Below the pieces are notes generated by a model. It had not been told where the DNA came from, did no database searches, and saw only the letters and a list, made by a program, of their open reading frames with translations. A stretch of DNA of 32,690 bases from Hyphomicrobiales bacterium (GTDB lineage Bacteria; Pseudomonadota; Alphaproteobacteria; Rhizobiales; Xanthobacteraceae): positions 1 through 32,690 of the forward strand of contig JAGXQU010000082.1 of the NCBI GenBank assembly GCA_018335895.1. The letters are read 5' to 3'. Below, piece by piece: positions 1 through 11,706 of this stretch. Positions within the stretch are counted from its first letter, which is position 1, and the number at the start of each line of letters is the position of its first letter. Position numbers and translations under genes: made by a program.

Positions 1-1795
1 AGTTCGGCAGCGCCTCAGACATCGCGAGGCGCCCCGCCAGTTGGAACGCCATGTCGGATGAATCGACGGAGTGATACGAACCGTCCGTCAGCGTCACGGC
101 GACATCGACCACCGGGAAGCCCAGCGGCCCACACTTGAGGTACGAGCGCACGCCTTCTTCCACCGAAGGCACGTATTGCTGCGGCACCACGCCGCCCTTG
201 ATCGTATCCCCGAACTGAAAGCCACTGCCGCGCGGCAGGGGCTTGATGTCGAGCACCACATCGCCGAACTGACCATGCCCGCCGGATTGCTTCTTGTGGC
301 GTCCGCGCTGCGAAGTCGGCTTACGGATCGTCTCGCGGTAGCCGACGCGCGGCGGATGCGTAAGCACCTTGACGCCGAAGCGCTCGCGCAGGCGTTCGAC
401 CGCGACCCGCAGATGCATTTCGCCCTGTCCCCACAGCACGATCTCTCCGAGATCGGCGTTGTGCACGACGCTGAGCGAGGGGTCCTCGTCCGCGAGTTTC
501 GCGAGCGCAAGACCGAGCTTCACGTCGTCCTTCCGCTCCGCCGCCGAGATCGCGAGCGACAGCACCGGCGGATAGGGCACGACCGCGCCGAGCGAAACCG
601 GCGCCTTGCCCGTCGTGATCGTCTCGCAGGTCGCGACCGGATCGAGCTTGCCGAAGCCCGCAAGATTTCCGGCCACGGCCGCATTCCGCTTCTCGATGCT
701 CGCTCCCTTGATCGAGAAAACTCCCGCGACACGCGCCGATGCGCCGGAGGTCGCGGTTACGGTCGCGCCTTCGCCGATTTCGCCGGTAAGCACACGCGCG
801 ATCGACAGTTTGCCGCCATGGCTGGTGTGCAGCGTTTTGACGACATCGGCGATGCCGTCGCCGCTTGCACGCAGCTTCAGCCGCGCGGCGGTCTGCTCCA
901 CGCCAGGCGCCTCGTGACGGAGCGCCTTCAGGAGCCGCAGCACGCCGTTCTGCCGCACGGCCGACCCGATCAGCACCGGACAGATCGCGCCCTCGCGCAA
1001 CTCCTTCGACAGGTCGTCGAACACTTTGTCCCTCGGCGGCTGAATATCCTCGAGCAGCTGCTCCATCAGTTCGTCGTCGTGATCGGCGAGTTTCTCGAGC
1101 ATCGTGAAGCGCGCGTCCTTCTCGCGGCTCGCGTTCTCGCCGTCGAGATCGACCACTTCGCTCGCCGCGTGCTCGCGGTAGATGAAGGCCCGCTCGAGCG
1201 CGAGATCGACGAAGCCGACGACGATGCCGTCCCTCCAGATCGGAATCTGACGCAGGACGAGCGGAATGCGCGACACCGGTTGCAACAGCGCGAGCGTCTC
1301 GCGCAGGCGGCGCTCGGCCTTGTCGATCTTGTTGATGAAAAGAAATCTCGGAATGCCCTGCGCTTCCAGCTCGCGCATCACGAGCTGGAGCTGCGGAGTT
1401 TTTCTCGGATCCGCCTCGCAGACGACGACGGCCGCATCGACCGCTGGAACGGCCGCACGCATTTCATGGGCGAACTCTACGGAGCCCGGGCAATCGATGA
1501 AATGAAACGTGTCGCCGAGAAATTCTGCCGACGCGACGTTCATCTCCACGCTCATCTTGTGCGCGCGGGACTCCGCCCCGGCATCGCCGACGCTCGTTCC
1601 CGCATCCACGCTGCCGGCACGCGCAATCGCGCCCGTGCGGGCGAGGATCGCTTCGAGCAGCGTAGTCTTTCCGGATTGAAATGGACCGACGAGCGCGATC
1701 GCGCGCGGGCCCTTGCGACTTATGCCTTTAAGGTTTTCCGCCCCGGCATTGCTGCTAACAGCGCCGTTAGCAGCGGGGCCTTTTTTGTCAGCCAT
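1..1795 (-). CDS. Elongation factor G-like GTPase (3' end outside window)
   Basis: This is a translational GTPase of the EF-G-like type, a paralogue of FusA rather than the main translocase. About 598 codons are present and the C-terminal part lies beyond base 1. The N-terminus reads MADKKGPAANGAV, followed by the P-loop GPFQSGKTT (about residues 30-38), a G3 motif DCPGS and a G4 motif NKID. Canonical EF-G has DTPGH at G3; here the catalytic histidine position is serine, as expected for a divergent EF-G-like family. The start at 1795 is supported by the ribosome binding site GGGAGG five bases upstream. The long plus-strand reading frame over the same bases is an antisense shadow. The cellular role of these EF-G-like proteins is not settled, so translation-linked function is inferred from family only. 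Confidence 0.88.
   Translation of the reverse strand, partial: MADKKGPAANGAVSSNAGAENLKGISRKGPRAIALVGPFQSGKTTLLEAILARTGAIARAGSVDAGTSVGDAGAESRAHKMSVEMNVASAEFLGDTFHFIDCPGSVEFAHEMRAAVPAVDAAVVVCEADPRKTPQLQLVMRELEAQGIPRFLFINKIDKAERRLRETLALLQPVSRIPLVLRQIPIWRDGIVVGFVDLALERAFIYREHAASEVVDLDGENASREKDARFTMLEKLADHDDELMEQLLEDIQPPRDKVFDDLSKELREGAICPVLIGSAVRQNGVLRLLKALRHEAPGVEQTAARLKLRASGDGIADVVKTLHTSHGGKLSIARVLTGEIGEGATVTATSGASARVAGVFSIKGASIEKRNAAVAGNLAGFGKLDPVATCETITTGKAPVSLGAVVPYPPVLSLAISAAERKDDVKLGLALAKLADEDPSLSVVHNADLGEIVLWGQGEMHLRVAVERLRERFGVKVLTHPPRVGYRETIRKPTSQRGRHKKQSGGHGQFGDVVLDIKPLPRGSGFQFGDTIKGGVVPQQYVPSVEEGVRSYLKCGPLGFPVVDVAVTLTDGSYHSVDSSDMAFQLAGRLAMSEALPN
1751..1786 (+). repeat. Perfect inverted repeat inside the start of the EF-G-like gene, terminator-like on plus strand
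   Basis: Arms GCTGCTAAC (1751-1759) and GTTAGCAGC (1766-1774) pair perfectly around a six-base loop. The flanking CCCC and GGGG may extend the stem, and a run of six T follows on the plus strand at 1781-1786. On the plus strand this has the shape of an intrinsic terminator that would stop antisense transcription. On the minus strand it lies within codons of about 7-15 of the EF-G-like gene. It could equally be chance in an alanine/asparagine-rich N-terminus. Confidence 0.4.
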
Positions 1796-1822
1796 CGACA
1801 CCTCCCTGACCCGGTGGTGTCG
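1796..1822 (-). promoter_or_regulatory. Possible hairpin over the ribosome binding site of the EF-G-like gene
   Basis: The seven-base arms CGACACC and GGTGTCG (1816-1822 and 1796-1802 on the minus strand) can pair across a 13-base loop. The 3' arm abuts the start codon and takes in the end of the GGGAGG ribosome binding site. The pairing is visible in the sequence; a regulatory effect on translation is inference. Confidence 0.3.
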
Positions 1823-1950
1823 AGCGCCGCTCGCCCGGCTTGACCGGGTTACCGGCCGAGAGAGGACGGCCGGGAAACAATCGTTTCAGCGAAACGCCGC
1901 GAGCGCAAGCGCGCAGTTACTTTGCGCCGCAGCGCAAGTGAAAACACACC

Positions 1951-1986
1951 GCAAAAACAAACGCGGCCCGGGGCGTCCGGGCCGCG
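1951..1986 (-). terminator. Intrinsic terminator of the DUF992 gene
   Basis: A 10-bp GC stem (CGCGGCCCGG at 1962-1971 with CCGGGCCGCG at 1977-1986) closes a five-base loop. In the minus-strand direction it is followed by the T-rich tail TTTGTTTTTG. It lies 24 bases beyond the stop codon of the DUF992 gene. Confidence 0.8.
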
Positions 1987-2009
1987 CATTGTACGAAAAG
2001 TGCAGACGG

Positions 2010-2480
2010 TCAGCGCAGTTCGATTTCGCCGATGCCGAGCGAAATACCGACGCCGACGCTGGTCTCGCCCGAGATCGGCTGGAGCGCGACGGTATTGTTC
2101 GAACCGCCGACCAGCACGTTGGCGCCGAGACCGACGACAAGCGCGATATTGCCGGACGCGCCGCGATACACGCCGCGCAGATCGCCGGGGTAAAGGCGCT
2201 TGTTGTGCGCATGCACCGCCCAGACCAGGTTGCCGCCCTGGCTGACGTTCAGGTCGATACCGACGCGGTCGAGATCGGCCTTGTAGCGATGACGCTGCTT
2301 GCTGTTGACCGGATAGAAGGTGCAGCCTGCGGTGCGCATCGAGCCGACGACGAAGCTCACGTTCGGCGCCACCTTGCATTCGAGCGTGCCGATACGCTCG
2401 TACCGCGCATCAGCGGCGGTCGAGCCGAAAGTGAAAGCCGCAGCCACGGCGGCTGCGAGCACGAGAAGACGACGGTTCAT
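2010..2480 (-). CDS. DUF992 family exported protein
   Basis: The 156-residue product has a clear Sec signal peptide (MNRRLLVLAAAVAAAFTFGS, cleavage near TAADA) and a mature domain typical of DUF992 proteins of rhizobia. Recognisable parts are GTLECKVAPNVSFVVG near the mature N-terminus, a second cysteine in TAGCTFYP, and a glycine-rich C-terminus with GVGISLGIGEIELR. The two cysteines may form a disulfide in the periplasm. The start at 2480 follows GGGAG and is preferred over an upstream in-frame ATG, which would bury the signal peptide. The gene is monocistronic between the aspartate aminotransferase and the EF-G-like gene and has its own terminator. Function is unknown. Confidence 0.88.
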   Translation of the reverse strand: MNRRLLVLAAAVAAAFTFGSTAADARYERIGTLECKVAPNVSFVVGSMRTAGCTFYPVNSKQRHRYKADLDRVGIDLNVSQGGNLVWAVHAHNKRLYPGDLRGVYRGASGNIALVVGLGANVLVGGSNNTVALQPISGETSVGVGISLGIGEIELR

Positions 2481-2650
2481 GGAGGCTCCCTTCGGATTTC
2501 GGTCCGTTTGGTCACGGACTCGATTGAATTCCAGACATATGCAGCATCCCATAACTTTGATCGAGAGCAAAAGTTCCATCTTCACGGTGCTTTTGCTGCT
2601 GCGCCGCAACAGATCGCGCAAAGTCAACGGCTTGGAGGGCGGTCAGTCCC

Positions 2651-3907
<1,257 letters not shown>

Positions 3908-3986
3908 CTACCCCGCAACCGGAACTTAAGCCACCCAAGGATAAAAACACGCGTAAGAATATGCCGGATTCACGAGCGAGTCGGAC

Positions 3987-5183
3987 ATGAACGGCCTTGC
4001 GAGCGGCAACTGGCTGACGGCGGAGCGCCTGCGGGCCTATTGCCTCATTCTGATCGCCCTTGCCGTCATCGCGCTTGGCACTCTGCTCGCAACCTCGAAG
4101 GGTCTGAACGATTATCAGGGCCGCCCGCTCGGGACCGATTTCTCGAATGTTTATGCCGCCGGGAAATATGTCCTCGAAGGCAAGCCGGCGGCACCCTACG
4201 ACTGGCCGCTCCAGCATAAAAAAGAACAGGAAATTTTCGGCGAGCAGACGCCGTTTTACGGCTGGCACTATCCGCCGATCTTTCTGTTTCTCGCGGCCGC
4301 GCTTGCGCTCTTTCCCTACCTCGCCGCACTCGCGGTCTGGCAGGCGTCTACGCTCGCGCTTTATCTCCTGTCGATCCGCGCGATCCTGCCGCGCGCCGCT
4401 ATCTGGCTGCCCGCACTTGCTTATCCTGCCGTGCTCATCAACATCGCACACGGCCACAACGGCTTTCTCACGGCGGCATTGATCGGCGGCGGGCTTTATC
4501 TTCTGCGCAGCAAACCCGTTGCTGCGGGCATCCTGCTCGGTCTTCTGATTTACAAGCCGCAGTTCGGCGTACTCATTCCGCTCGCGCTCGCGGCGGGCGG
4601 CTACTGGCGCGCGTTCGTCGCGGCCGGACTAACGGTGCTTGCGCTATGCGCCGCCAGCTACGTCGCGTTCGGCATCGAGACATGGGATGCATTTCGCGAC
4701 AGCATGACGCTCACACGCGAGATCGTGCTCGAAAAAGGCGACACCGGATTTCATAAGATCCAGAGCGTATTTGCAGCGGTGCGCCTGCTCGGCGGCTCGG
4801 CGGGGCTCGCTTATGCGGCGCAGGGAATTGTCTTTGTCACCGTTGCCGCATTCGTGTTCCGGCTCTGGCGCGGCAACAGGGCTTTCGCGCTGAAAGCGGC
4901 GGCGCTGATCGCGGGCAGCATGCTCGCCACACCCTATCTGCTCGACTACGACCTGACGATCGCAGCGCCCGCGATTGCCTTCCTCGCGGCGCATGGACTG
5001 AACAAAGGCTTCGCGCCTTACGAGAAATCGCTGCTCGCGTTCGTTTTCATCGCGCCGCTGCTCACCAGAGCGATCGCGGAACACATGCTGCTGCCGCTCG
5101 GACTGATCGCAGTCCTGCTTTTATTCTCGATAGCGATAAAGCGGGCCAGCGAGTCCAAGACAGCAAGCGCAGGCGCCGGCTAG
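3987..5183 (+). CDS. Membrane glycosyltransferase, GT87/DUF2029 type
   Basis: The 398-residue protein is almost entirely hydrophobic, with roughly ten membrane segments. The first loop carries GTDFSNVYAAGKYVLEGKP and the motif GWHYPPIFLF, both characteristic of the DUF2029/GT87 GT-C-fold family that transfers sugars from polyprenyl-phosphate donors on the outer face of the inner membrane. The acidic residue in GTDF is the likely catalytic base by family analogy. The acceptor cannot be told from the neighbours. The stop codon overlaps that of the convergent cysteine-rich gene within the tetranucleotide CTAG. Confidence 0.85.
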   Translation: MNGLASGNWLTAERLRAYCLILIALAVIALGTLLATSKGLNDYQGRPLGTDFSNVYAAGKYVLEGKPAAPYDWPLQHKKEQEIFGEQTPFYGWHYPPIFLFLAAALALFPYLAALAVWQASTLALYLLSIRAILPRAAIWLPALAYPAVLINIAHGHNGFLTAALIGGGLYLLRSKPVAAGILLGLLIYKPQFGVLIPLALAAGGYWRAFVAAGLTVLALCAASYVAFGIETWDAFRDSMTLTREIVLEKGDTGFHKIQSVFAAVRLLGGSAGLAYAAQGIVFVTVAAFVFRLWRGNRAFALKAAALIAGSMLATPYLLDYDLTIAAPAIAFLAAHGLNKGFAPYEKSLLAFVFIAPLLTRAIAEHMLLPLGLIAVLLLFSIAIKRASESKTASAGAG

Positions 5184-5470
5184 TCCCACTTGCAGCACTT
5201 GTAACCCGAATTGCCGTCGGGCTTGGTGCAGCTTTCCGTCCAGTATTGCGAGCCGCCGCAGCAGGAAGTGTCGCCGCTTCCGCATAGCCCGCACGCATAG
5301 CAGGTCTTCGAGCGCCGCACCTGCGCCAGCCGATATTCGATCTTCGATTGCACAACCGCGCCCGTGGTGACGCAGTTTTCGGGGACTACCGTCTGCCCCG
5401 CTCGGCTGGCGGGCTGGAATGAAACCAGCGCAAGAAGGATGCCCGCGGCGAGTATACCTGCCAATCGCAT
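5180..5470 (-). CDS. Small cysteine-rich exported protein, unknown function
   Basis: The product is 96 residues with a signal peptide (MRLAGILAAGILLALVSFQP, cleavage near ASRAG) and a short mature chain with nine cysteines. Most are crowded into the C-terminal half in the patterns TCYACGLCG, TSCCGG and KCCKW. The paired C-x2-C and CC arrangements suggest several disulfides, or metal binding, in the periplasm. The start at 5470 is set by GGGAG eight bases upstream and by the signal peptide. I do not recognise the family. It is convergent with the GT87 gene and shares its stop site. Confidence 0.75.
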   Translation of the reverse strand: MRLAGILAAGILLALVSFQPASRAGQTVVPENCVTTGAVVQSKIEYRLAQVRRSKTCYACGLCGSGDTSCCGGSQYWTESCTKPDGNSGYKCCKWD

Positions 5471-5596
5471 GATGACTTCTCCCTGAAAGAAAAGTCTGCA
5501 TAGGCTACTGATCGAACGATCAGGCCCGTTGATTTGAGTCAAAGTATACGCCCGCCACGCGCCCCGGCCAATCAACCGGAACACGAGGAATCCCCG

Positions 5597-6256
5597 GTGC
5601 TTACCCTTTATTCCATGCAGTCGTCCGGCAACAGCTACAAGGTGCGCATGCTATTGGCGCGCCTCGCGCAGCCGTATCATCTCGTCGAGATCGACCGCTT
5701 CAAGGGCGAGAACCGCACGCCGGAATATCTCGCGATCAACCCGGACGGCCGTTTGCCCGCGCTTCAGCTCGAAGACGGACGCATGCTCGCGGAGTCGAAC
5801 GCGATTCTCGTCTATCTCGCGGAGGGCACGCCTTGGCTTCCCGAAGACCGCTTCGAATATGCGGAAACGCTGCGCTGGATGTTCTTCGAACAGCACAGCC
5901 ATGAGCCGGCGATTGCCGAGGCGCGTTTCTGGCTGCGTTTCGTGCGCGGCGGGCGCGAGCTGCGTACGCATGAGATCGATCAGTGGATGGAGAATGGCTA
6001 CGCGGCGCTCGCGCTGATGGAGCAACATCTTGCAACACAAGATTACTTCGTCGGCGGCCGCGAGACCGTCGCCGATCTCGCCCTCTATGCGCACACCCAT
6101 GTCGCCCATGAAGCGGACTTCGATCTGTCCGGATTTCCGGCCATCGGGCGCTGGATTGCCCGTATCGCGGGCAACTCCGCGCATATTTCCATCGATAAAA
6201 TCCACCCTAGTGCCACTTTTGGACTTTCCCCAATACGCGGTTCCACAGCGCCCTAA
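5597..6256 (+). CDS. Glutathione S-transferase family protein
   Basis: The 219-residue soluble protein has an N-terminal thioredoxin-fold domain beginning LTLYSMQSSGNSYKVRMLL, with the glutathione-binding cis-proline and SNAIL-type motif in GRLPALQLEDG and LAESNAILVYLA (about residues 50-75). An all-helical C-terminal domain carries the conserved VADLALYAHTHV segment. A GTG start at 5597 is chosen: it gives the usual N-terminus of this GST group and has GAGGA eight bases upstream. The upstream in-frame extension from a TTG looks non-native. The C-terminal 30 residues are unlike most relatives I know. Substrate is unknown; detoxification is the family role. Confidence 0.88.
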   Translation: MLTLYSMQSSGNSYKVRMLLARLAQPYHLVEIDRFKGENRTPEYLAINPDGRLPALQLEDGRMLAESNAILVYLAEGTPWLPEDRFEYAETLRWMFFEQHSHEPAIAEARFWLRFVRGGRELRTHEIDQWMENGYAALALMEQHLATQDYFVGGRETVADLALYAHTHVAHEADFDLSGFPAIGRWIARIAGNSAHISIDKIHPSATFGLSPIRGSTAP

Positions 6257-6454
6257 TCGCTATCCGAGCCGTAGAGTTACGGATTACGGGCGTGATACCG
6301 GGTTTGCCATGATTTTGCCGCGGCAAGACCGCAGGTGGATAGCAATACCGTCGTGAGAGTGCCGGGATCGGCACCTAATTTGCTTCGATCGTTGACGTAA
6401 ATGGACGGCATCAGTTCCCGTATCGGGTTCGCGTCGCCGTAAGTAGGGGAAGTA

Positions 6455-6784
6455 ATGAGCTTGTTGACAGCAGATCGAGACCGTACCGCGGTCGCCGAGC
6501 GCCATCGCGTTCGCGCTTTGGGCACCGCGTTTGCCGAACTCGTTCTGACCTTCTCCCTGATCGTATCCATTGCCGCGATTGTCGCGGTGGCAGGGTCGGG
6601 CAGCGCGCTGGCCGCGCCGCGGACCGATCTGATCCTGATCGAAGAATCGGTAAGCTCGTCCTTTACGACCGCCGGAATCGTTGCGGTGATCGCGGTTGTC
6701 ATGGGTATTCTCACCATTCTCGCGTTGCGTGACGTGGCGCCCGCGCATTCCAAGCGCGACAACCGCCGCACCAGCCGCCGCTAA
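6455..6784 (+). CDS. Small two-segment membrane protein, unknown function
   Basis: The predicted product has 109 residues: a charged N-terminus, a first hydrophobic stretch FAELVLTFSLIVSIAAIVAV, a polar loop, a second stretch GIVAVIAVVMGILTILAL, and a strongly basic tail (KRDNRRTSRR). The ATG follows AGGGGAAG at a suitable distance. I do not recognise a family. It stands between a GST gene and a PQQ-dependent dehydrogenase gene, with about 200 non-coding bases upstream in which I see no clear promoter. Codon use matches the surroundings, so it is likely a real gene. Confidence 0.7.
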   Translation: MSLLTADRDRTAVAERHRVRALGTAFAELVLTFSLIVSIAAIVAVAGSGSALAAPRTDLILIEESVSSSFTTAGIVAVIAVVMGILTILALRDVAPAHSKRDNRRTSRR

Positions 6785-6841
6785 CGCTAATCAGCCATCT
6801 CCGATTTGGCACGTTGCGGCTTAAGCCTTAGGCTTGGCTGC

Positions 6842-7981
6842 ATGAAAAAACTTATCGCGTACTCGTTCCTGATTGCGCTGCTCGCGTCACCTGCCGCCGC
6901 GCAGAATGAGCCTAGAATCGTCAAAAGCGAAAAAGCCGGCATCCGTGTCGAAGTGATCGCAGAGGGTTTGCAGAACCCCTGGGGCCTTACATTTCTCCCC
7001 GATGGCCGCGCGCTCGTCACCGAGCGGCCGGGCCGCCTCCGCATCATCGGCAAGGACAACAAGCTCTCCGAACCGATCGGAGGCGTGCCGGAAGTCGCAG
7101 CGATCGGACAAGGCGGTCTGCTCGACGTCGCGCTGTCGCCGGACTTCGCCAAGGACAATCTCGTTTTCTTGAGTTTCGCGGAGCCGCGCGGCGCAAGCGG
7201 ATCGAGCACCTCGGTCGCGCGCGGCAAGCTCGTCGAGAAAGGCGGCAAGGCCACGCTCGAAGACGTTAAAGTGATCTTCCGGCAGGAACCCGCGCGCCTC
7301 GGCGGTTTTCACTTCGGCTCCCGGCTTGTGTTCGCACGCGACGGCAATCTCTTCGTCACCACCGGCGAGCGCAATCTGAAGACGCCCTCGCAGGACCTTT
7401 CCAATCACATCGGCAAGATCATTCGCATCACGCCGGACGGCGGCGTGCCGAAAGACAATCCCTTCGTGAATGACAAGAACGCGAAGCCGGAAATCTGGTC
7501 TTACGGACACCGCAACGTGCAGGGCGCGGCCTTGCATCCCCAGACCGGCAAGCTCTGGCTCACCGAACACGGGCCCCGCGGCGGCGACGAAATCAACATT
7601 CCCTTGGCCGGCAAGAATTACGGCTGGCCCGTGATCGGCTACGGCGTCGACTACTCCGGCGCAAAGATGCATGAAGGCACGCACAAGGAAGGTATGGAAC
7701 AGCCGATCCATCACTGGACGCCCTCGATCGCGCCCTCCGGCGCGATGTTCTACACCGGCGACCTGTTTCCCGCGTGGAAGGGCAATCTGTTCACGGGCTC
7801 GCTCGTCTTCACGTCGCTCTACCGGATCGAACTGAACGGCGAGAAGGTCGTGAAGGAAGAACCGCTGCTCGAGAGCGCGGGCGACCGCATCCGCGACGTG
7901 CGGCAGGCCCCGGACGGCTCGATCTGGCTGCTCACCGACGCGCGAAACGGCAAGGTATTGCGGCTGACGCCTGCGAAGTAA
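6842..7981 (+). CDS. PQQ-dependent sugar dehydrogenase (soluble aldose dehydrogenase type)
   Basis: The 379-residue periplasmic protein has a signal peptide (MKKLIAYSFLIALLASPAAA) and a six-bladed propeller of the soluble glucose/aldose dehydrogenase family (YliI/Asd-like). Visible motifs are GLQNPWGLTFLPDGRALVTE, GGLLDVALSPDF, NHIGKIIRI, the catalytic-region GHRNVQG and LWLTEHGPRGGDEIN, and NYGWPVIGYG. The family uses PQQ and calcium to oxidise aldose sugars and pass electrons to the respiratory chain. The start at 6842 is the one that exposes the signal peptide; the ribosome binding site is weak. The genes for PQQ synthesis are not in the window. Confidence 0.92.
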   Translation: MKKLIAYSFLIALLASPAAAQNEPRIVKSEKAGIRVEVIAEGLQNPWGLTFLPDGRALVTERPGRLRIIGKDNKLSEPIGGVPEVAAIGQGGLLDVALSPDFAKDNLVFLSFAEPRGASGSSTSVARGKLVEKGGKATLEDVKVIFRQEPARLGGFHFGSRLVFARDGNLFVTTGERNLKTPSQDLSNHIGKIIRITPDGGVPKDNPFVNDKNAKPEIWSYGHRNVQGAALHPQTGKLWLTEHGPRGGDEINIPLAGKNYGWPVIGYGVDYSGAKMHEGTHKEGMEQPIHHWTPSIAPSGAMFYTGDLFPAWKGNLFTGSLVFTSLYRIELNGEKVVKEEPLLESAGDRIRDVRQAPDGSIWLLTDARNGKVLRLTPAK

Positions 7982-7987
7982 CCGCGC

Positions 7988-8335
7988 TCACCAGCGGTGG
8001 AAAATGAAATAGGCGCCGCCCGCGATCAGCGCGAAGCCCACGAGATGATTCCAGGAAATCCTCTCGCCGAGATACAGCACCGAGAACCCCGCGAAAACGA
8101 GGAGCGTGATGATCTCCTGCATCGTCTTCAGTTCCGCCGCGGAATAGACCTGATGGCCGATCCGGTTCGCAGGCACCGCGAAGCAATACTCGATAAAGGC
8201 GATGCCCCAGCTCGCGGCGATGGCGACGATGAGCGGCGATGATTTGTATTTGAGGTGCCCGTACCAGGCGAAGGTCATGAAGATGTTGGAGACGAACAGG
8301 AGAACGATCGGCGAGATCGCGGGCGAGAGCGTCAT
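7988..8335 (-). CDS. DMT-type membrane protein, DUF486 family
   Basis: The product has 115 residues and four hydrophobic segments, the size of small-multidrug-resistance-like proteins. Diagnostic parts of DUF486 are NIFMTFAWYGHLKYK at the first segment, SWGIAFIEYCFAVPANRIG in the second, the QEIITLLVF segment and WNHLVGFALIAGGAYFIF at the end. The family is widespread, its transport substrate is unknown, and it probably works as a dimer in the inner membrane. Its stop lies six bases from that of the convergent PQQ dehydrogenase gene. Confidence 0.88.
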   Translation of the reverse strand: MTLSPAISPIVLLFVSNIFMTFAWYGHLKYKSSPLIVAIAASWGIAFIEYCFAVPANRIGHQVYSAAELKTMQEIITLLVFAGFSVLYLGERISWNHLVGFALIAGGAYFIFHRW

Positions 8336-8435
8336 CGGGGCACCCTGGAAAAGCGGCGGAGTCGCGCCGGGAGAAGCGCGAGGCTAGACTTACTCCGATT
8401 CCCGCCGCAACGGGCGGCGTAGCAAGGAGGCCTGC

Positions 8436-8606
8436 ATGCGCCTGACCGCGCCGACCACCATCGTGTTCCTGCTTTCGGTCCTGCTCGCGGTGCTTGCGCT
8501 GCTCAGCCTGATCCTGCCGATCCCGTTTGTCGGCCTGCACCGCTTCGCCTTCATGACCGCGGCCTGGGCGGTGCTGATGATCGGCACGATGTTCAAGGGG
8601 CTCTGA
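8436..8606 (+). CDS. 56-residue membrane protein
   Basis: This short gene encodes a 56-residue protein starting MRLTAPTTIVFLLSVLLAVL, with two hydrophobic stretches separated by a PIPFVGLHR turn. An excellent ribosome binding site (AAGGAGG, five bases before the ATG) supports it. The N-terminal half matches the next gene in order (TAPTTIVFLLSVLLAVLALL against [20 protein letters not shown]), so the two are tandem paralogues. No function can be read from the sequence. Confidence 0.75.
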   Translation: MRLTAPTTIVFLLSVLLAVLALLSLILPIPFVGLHRFAFMTAAWAVLMIGTMFKGL

Positions 8607-8673
8607 CGGGAACTTCGCGGCCCCTTCGCACGTTCACCGTTCCGGAATTCGTTTCATCTCCGGAGAACTTCTC

Positions 8674-8874
8674 ATGGCCTTTCGCCGCGGCGGCTTCGCC
8701 CTTACCCCGCCTTCCACCATCGTCTTCGTCATTTCCGCCGTGCTCGCGGTCCTCTCGATGCTGATTTATTTCCGCGTCGTACAGATCGCGATCGTCAACC
8801 CGCGCTATGTCTATGAGCTTCTGCTGATCGGCTATCTCGTCTTGGTCGCGGGCGTGCTGTTCCGGCGGGTCTGA
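8674..8874 (+). CDS. 66-residue membrane protein, paralogue of the preceding gene
   Basis: The 66-residue product begins [20 protein letters not shown] and has two hydrophobic segments ([16 protein letters not shown] and [15 protein letters not shown]). The ATG follows GGAGAA at a good distance. It resembles the 56-residue protein 68 bases upstream in the [18 protein letters not shown] region and probably arose by tandem duplication. It lies 64 bases ahead of uvrB on the same strand and may be co-transcribed with it, but no functional link is evident. Confidence 0.75.
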   Translation: MAFRRGGFALTPPSTIVFVISAVLAVLSMLIYFRVVQIAIVNPRYVYELLLIGYLVLVAGVLFRRV

Positions 8875-8938
8875 ATTCCGCAAATCCGGCCAATCCGCCG
8901 CCCTTCCCTCGCCGCGTTCGGTTGCCCATATTCGGGCC

Positions 8939-11395
<2,457 letters not shown>

Positions 11396-11638
11396 ATGGG
11401 GAAGTATGATGACCTTCGACAATTCCTGCGAGGACGAAAACAACAAAGCTGGATTGCCGATTTTAAAGATATTGAGGAAATAATTGGCGCTTCCCTCCCA
11501 GCAAGCGCGCATCGCTATCGAGAATGGTGGGCCAACGACAAGACCCACATTCAGGCACAGGCTTGGATTGCCGCAGGATGGGCTATCGACACGTGCGATC
11601 TCGCTCGCCGTAGGGTCGTTATGAAGCGCCTGCGCTAG
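11396..11638 (+). CDS. Small soluble protein in the uvrB insertion (possibly DUF7662-like)
   Basis: The 80-residue product begins MGKYDDLRQFLRGRKQQ and contains the block LPASAHRYREWWANDKTH, followed by AWIAAGWAIDTCDLARRRV. This resembles a family of small proteins with a P-SA-Y--WW-ND motif often found near mobile or defence genes; the name DUF7662 is from memory and should be checked. Its ATG directly follows the uvrB stop, so translation is probably coupled. It lies between the two copies of the uvrB 3' end and was therefore brought in as a unit. No catalytic residues are evident. Confidence 0.75.
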   Translation: MGKYDDLRQFLRGRKQQSWIADFKDIEEIIGASLPASAHRYREWWANDKTHIQAQAWIAAGWAIDTCDLARRRVVMKRLR

Positions 11639-11640
11639 CT

Positions 11641-11706
11641 GGCCGCAAGGCTTCTTCGATCGGCGGCAAGGCGGGATCGAGGACGTTTAAGGGGAAGGGG
11701 CGGTAA
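11641..11706 (+). repeat. Direct repeat copy B: displaced uvrB 3' terminus
   Basis: This copy codes for [21 protein letters not shown] and a TAA stop but has no start or upstream gene of its own. It begins two bases after the stop of the small gene at 11396-11638. It is best explained as the original end of uvrB, left behind when a segment carrying a new end and an extra gene was inserted. It is effectively a 22-codon pseudogene fragment. Confidence 0.85.

Noticed and set aside
71-1843. 590-codon plus-strand reading frame
   Set aside because: It is antisense to the EF-G-like gene, arginine/histidine-rich and without domain signature; the minus strand has P-loop, DCPGS and NKID motifs and a good ribosome binding site.
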